From the NCBI GenBank assembly GCA_035555855.1, contig DATMGD010000045.1:1-33688 (forward strand): a DNA stretch of 33,688 nt. Direction: 5' to 3'. Each line of letters opens with the position of its first letter. The stretch's first letter is position 1. The notes below the pieces were generated by a model. That model worked only from the letters and a program-made list of their open reading frames with translations, did no database searches and was not told the DNA's origin. Of this stretch, positions 30,615 through 33,688 are shown in pieces. Both the position numbers and the translations under genes were made by a program. The stretch comes from Palsa-892 sp035555855 (GTDB lineage Bacteria > Pseudomonadota > Alphaproteobacteria > Rhizobiales > Xanthobacteraceae).

Positions 30615-32464
30615 CGGCTTTCCTTCAGTACGCCAAGGCGATCGATGGCCGACTCGACGGCGTTCCACGCGGCCTGACCGAGGCCGCAGATCGAGGAATC
30701 TTTCATCGCGAGGCCGACATCGCGCAGCAGGCCGATGTCGCGTCTCTTGGCTGCGGCATCCCGGCCGTTGCGCGCAATGCGCAGCAGCGCTTCCTCCTGG
30801 CGCACTGTGCCCACTCGGCAAGGTACGCATTGGCCGCAGGACTCGTCGCGGAAGAAGCGCGCGATGCGCAGCAGAATGGCGGGCAGATCGACGGTGTCAT
30901 CGAATGCGAGCACCACGCCCGAACCCAGGGTGGTTTTGTTCTCGCGCGCACCCTCGAACGTGAGTGGGATGCCGAGCTCGTCAGCGCGCACGAAGCCGCC
31001 TGCCGCACCGCCGAGCAAGATCGCCTGTAACTTTCGGCCCTTCGGAACGCCGCCGGCGAGATTAAGAACATCGCCCAGGGTCGCGCCGAACGGCACCTCG
31101 TAGACGCCGGGGCGCACGAGGTTGCCCGAAACACAGAACAGCTTGGGCCCGGTGGAATCCTTCGTCCCGATCTTGGCGTATTCCGCGCCGCCCATCTGCA
31201 TGATCAACGGCACGTTGCACAACGTCTCGACGTTGTTGACTACCGTCGGCTTGCCGAAGAGACCAGCCTCGAACGGAAACGGCGGCTTGGAGCGCGGCTC
31301 GCCGCGATAGCCTTCGATCGAATTGAAGATCGCGGTCTCCTCGCCGCAAATGTAAGCGCCGGCACCGCGCCGGATCTCGAGCTCGAAGCTCCAACCTTTG
31401 CCGAGAATATTCGCACCCAGAAATCCGCGCTCGCGGGCTTTTTCGATGGCGTTGTGCAACAGACGGTTGGCACGCGGGTACTCGCCGCGCAGATAAATGT
31501 AGCCGCGCTCCGCGCCGATGCCGTAACCGGCAATGGTCATCGATTCGATCAACGCGAACGGGTCGCCCTCAAGGATGGCGCGATCCTTGAACGTGCCGGG
31601 CTCGGATTCGTCGGCGTTGCAGACGAGATAGCGAGGCGTCGCGGGCTGCTTGGCCGTGCTCTCCCACTTAATACCGGCGGGAAACGCCGCGCCGCCGCGA
31701 CCCATCAGCCGAGAATCTTTCACTTCGCTGATGACTTTCGCGGGGCCCATTTCGAACGCCCGCTTCAGCCCGGCGTAGCCGTCTTTCGCGATGTAGTCGT
31801 CGATGCTTTCCGGGTCGACCTGGCCGACGCGCTTGAGCAGCATCAGGCCCTCTTGGCCGGCCTGTGGCACTGCCATGACCGGCGGTGCCTCGGCTGCGAG
31901 CGCCGCAGGACCGTCCTTCAGTGCGAGAGCGACCTCATCAACATTGGCTGGTGCGATCAGATGCTCGTGCGGAGGATCGCCAGCTTCAACCGCCATAGCG
32001 GCTGGAGCGCGCTCACACACACCGAGACAAGGACTGTGTTTCCAGCCGTTCTGGGCCGAAGCCGGACCCAGTTTCTTCTCGAGTGCGGCACAAACCTCTT
32101 TCGATCCGCGCGCCATGCAAGCAATGTCGGTGCAAACATGCACAATGCGCTTCGGTCGCGGGTGGGTGGAGAACAGCCCATAGAAAGTCGCGACGCTGTA
32201 AACGTCGGCTGGCGCGATGCTAAGACGTTTCCCGATATAGTTGAGTGCCCCGCGGCTGATCCAGCCAACGCGGTCATTTACTGCGTGCAGCGCTTCCATG
32301 ACGAGATGCCGCTGAGAACGTGCCGCTTGACCGGTATGCGCACGTCGATGATCTTGCTCGTCACGCTCGCCGCCGTGCCAGCCTCCGTCGCCAACTCCAA
32401 GCAACCGATCAACCGCATTCCGCTCCTCTGCGGACGCCTCGGCGTCCGAAAACTTCAAGTCCAC
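30611..32464 (-). CDS. Formate dehydrogenase diaphorase subunit (NuoE-NuoF fusion)
   Basis: A 617-residue fused NADH-oxidoreductase subunit. Residues about 50-190 are NuoE-like with [2Fe-2S] ligands C111, C116, C146 and C150 (CTDIAC, CLGVC). From about 205 it is NuoF-like: GRGGAAFPAGIKW for FMN binding, CNADESEPGTFKDR and GAGAYICGEETA for NADH, and a [4Fe-4S] site with C543, C546, C549 (ESCGQCVPC) and C593. It reduces NAD with electrons from formate. The NuoE-NuoF fusion is known from alphaproteobacterial tungsten/molybdenum formate dehydrogenases such as Fdh1B of Methylobacterium. It starts at GTG 32464 after AAGGTGG, 12 bp from the catalytic subunit's stop. Confidence 0.93.
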   Translation of the reverse strand: MDLKFSDAEASAEERNAVDRLLGVGDGGWHGGERDEQDHRRAHTGQAARSQRHLVMEALHAVNDRVGWISRGALNYIGKRLSIAPADVYSVATFYGLFSTHPRPKRIVHVCTDIACMARGSKEVCAALEKKLGPASAQNGWKHSPCLGVCERAPAAMAVEAGDPPHEHLIAPANVDEVALALKDGPAALAAEAPPVMAVPQAGQEGLMLLKRVGQVDPESIDDYIAKDGYAGLKRAFEMGPAKVISEVKDSRLMGRGGAAFPAGIKWESTAKQPATPRYLVCNADESEPGTFKDRAILEGDPFALIESMTIAGYGIGAERGYIYLRGEYPRANRLLHNAIEKARERGFLGANILGKGWSFELEIRRGAGAYICGEETAIFNSIEGYRGEPRSKPPFPFEAGLFGKPTVVNNVETLCNVPLIMQMGGAEYAKIGTKDSTGPKLFCVSGNLVRPGVYEVPFGATLGDVLNLAGGVPKGRKLQAILLGGAAGGFVRADELGIPLTFEGARENKTTLGSGVVLAFDDTVDLPAILLRIARFFRDESCGQCVPCRVGTVRQEEALLRIARNGRDAAAKRRDIGLLRDVGLAMKDSSICGLGQAAWNAVESAIDRLGVLKESR

Positions 32465-32476
32465 AGTTAGCCCACC

Positions 32477-33688
32477 TTATTCCGCAGCCACCAGCTTAAC
32501 GAAGACATTTCTCTCCCAGGTCGGAGCTTCGTTGGTCTTCTCCACCCTGACCGCGGTCGCCTTAAACTCCGCCGTACCGGAGATCGGATCATTCTCCTCG
32601 ATGGTGAGAGCGTTGACGTCCACCTCGTCGGGAAAGTTGCAGGCCATGAACAGCAGCCCAGGACGGAGTCCCGGCTCCTTACGCACAGGCGCCAGCACCG
32701 AGCCGCGACGCGAAGTCACCCGCACCCATTCACCCTCACGGACATCGAGCTGAGCCATGTCCTCCGGAGAGAGATCGACGCAGGCGCCAAATCGGATCGG
32801 CGAGTTGAAGCCGCCGGACTGAACGCCGGTGTTGTAGTCGGTCAGCCGGCGGCCTGTCGTCAGGCGCAGCGGGAATTCGTCGTCGAGCTTGTCCACCGGC
32901 AGGCTGTGTTTGGGAGTGCCGAACGCGGCTAATGGTCCGCGCTTCTCAGGATCCTTCTCCCACAGCCGGGCATGAAGGAATGGCGACTCGGGACCGTTCT
33001 CGTCGGGGAAGGGCCACTGTAATCCGCCCCGTTCCTCGAGCAGCTTGTAGGTCATTCCATGGTGTTTCGGCGAAACCGCGCGCAGATCGTCCCAGACCTG
33101 CTCCGCAGTCTGTATCGGCCAGTGATAGCCCATACGCGCCGCGATCAGACGCATGATCTCGATGTCGTCCTTCGCGCTCCCGGGCGGTTCCAGTGCTTTT
33201 CGAACGCGCTGAACCCGGCGTTCGCTGCTGGTGAAAGTACCCTCGCCCTCGCACCACGCCGCGGCGGACGGAAGGACCACGTGGGCATAGGAAGCGGTTT
33301 TGGTGAGGAAGATGTCCTGCACGACCAGGTGGTCGAGGTTCTGCAGCCGCCTGCCCACCGCGTTGGTGTCGGCGTCGGACTGCACCGGGTTTTCACCGAT
33401 GATGTAGACGTTGGTCATATGACCCTCGTCCATCGCGTGCATCATCTCCGAGAGCGTCTTGCCGTACTTCGGCGGCATGGTGACGTTCCACAGGCGCTCG
33501 AACTTCGCGCGATGCTCTGGATTTCCAACGTCCTGGAATCCCGGGAGGTTCTTGGGGATCGCCCCCATGTCGCCGCCGCCCTGCACATTATTCTGGCCGC
33601 GTAGCGGAACCAGGCCCGAGCCCCACCGACCGACATGGCCGGTAAGCAGCGCGAGGTTGCAGATGGAGCGCACATTGTCGGTGCCGTT
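32477..33688 (-). CDS. Formate dehydrogenase catalytic subunit (FdhF-like molybdoprotein), C-terminal part
   Basis: About 403 residues of the C-terminal half are visible; the gene continues past the right edge. Features are NGTDNVRSICNLALLTGHVG at the edge, PLRGQNNVQGGGDMGAIP, the AAWCEGEGTFTSSERRVQRV stretch and a C-terminal molybdopterin-dinucleotide-binding domain (PLRLTTGRRLTDYNTGVQSG, LDVREGEWVRVTSRRGSV, MACNFPDEVDVNALT). It is the bis-MGD formate dehydrogenase catalytic chain oxidising formate to CO2 in the cytoplasm. The selenocysteine/cysteine active site lies in the missing N-terminal half, as would any [4Fe-4S] domain. It is followed 12 bp later by the NuoEF-like gene, so the operon is catalytic, diaphorase, Fe-S subunit. 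Confidence 0.93.
   Translation of the reverse strand, partial: NGTDNVRSICNLALLTGHVGRWGSGLVPLRGQNNVQGGGDMGAIPKNLPGFQDVGNPEHRAKFERLWNVTMPPKYGKTLSEMMHAMDEGHMTNVYIIGENPVQSDADTNAVGRRLQNLDHLVVQDIFLTKTASYAHVVLPSAAAWCEGEGTFTSSERRVQRVRKALEPPGSAKDDIEIMRLIAARMGYHWPIQTAEQVWDDLRAVSPKHHGMTYKLLEERGGLQWPFPDENGPESPFLHARLWEKDPEKRGPLAAFGTPKHSLPVDKLDDEFPLRLTTGRRLTDYNTGVQSGGFNSPIRFGACVDLSPEDMAQLDVREGEWVRVTSRRGSVLAPVRKEPGLRPGLLFMACNFPDEVDVNALTIEENDPISGTAEFKATAVRVEKTNEAPTWERNVFVKLVAAE

Noticed and set aside
31454..32470. Plus-strand open frame of 338 codons opposite the NuoE-NuoF gene
   Set aside because: The opposite strand has all expected cofactor motifs; this frame has none.
1..33688. CRISPR arrays, insertion sequences, tRNA or rRNA genes, phage genes
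   Set aside because: No regularly spaced repeats, transposase or integrase motifs, cloverleaf-like tRNA sequences or rRNA stretches were found on reading both strands.

Overview
This window looks like accessory catabolic chromosome from a GC-rich alphaproteobacterium, most likely a member of the Hyphomicrobiales (Bradyrhizobium/Xanthobacteraceae-like). That is inferred from the protein style (VNLNLL-type LysR regulators, many TRAP and Bug-type solute-binding proteins, an AcnX dehydratase, an NAD-linked molybdenum formate dehydrogenase) and from codon use. No rRNA, tRNA, insertion sequence or CRISPR array was seen. Nearly every gene belongs to a self-contained module made of one regulator, one importer or binding protein, and one to three enzymes.

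Layout. (1) 1-640: the start of an XdhC/CoxI-like gene running off the left edge, and a C-terminally truncated FTR1/EfeU iron permease. (2) 720-4119: a LysR regulator divergent from a cassette of HAD type II dehalogenase-like protein, family III CoA transferase and hotdog thioesterase. (3) 4154-11901: a LacI regulator with a near-perfect operator, divergent from a small membrane protein, a TRAP transporter (dctPQM) and three dehydrogenases (HisD-type, SDR, zinc MDR). The last three match the hpsN/hpsO/hpsP set for 2,3-dihydroxypropane-1-sulfonate (DHPS). (4) 11917-17331: a two-subunit aconitase X with its own TRAP transporter on the minus strand, divergent from a GntR/UTRA regulator. (5) 17346-22717: a minus-strand operon of SAF subunit, UxaA-family catalytic subunit, orphan Bug/TctC binding protein, Ldh2-type dehydrogenase and two small unknown proteins that resemble each other, divergent from a second GntR/UTRA regulator. 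(6) 22738-29531: a minus-strand operon of nitrilase, NMT1/TauA-like binding protein, two permeases and two ATPases, divergent from a LysR regulator. (7) 29700-33688: a formate dehydrogenase operon running in from the right edge (catalytic subunit, NuoE-NuoF fusion, separate Fe-S subunit).

How they may work together. Modules 3 and 5 could form one route: DHPS import by TRAP, interconversion of DHPS enantiomers by the SDR and MDR, oxidation to sulfolactate by HpsN, then cleavage to pyruvate and sulfite by a SuyAB-like lyase, with the Ldh2-type enzyme acting on the other sulfolactate enantiomer. The HpsN assignment is fairly strong; the SuyAB step is inference, because UxaA-family proteins also dehydrate sugar acids. 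Module 4 probably dehydrates an imported hydroxy acid or hydroxyproline-like compound. Module 6 probably imports and hydrolyses a nitrile.

The most unusual items are the coupled pair of related small proteins (17346-18166), the ABC importer whose two ATPases carry complementary defects that fall on one predicted ATP site, and the aconitase X whose swivel subunit lacks the usual serine-rich motif.
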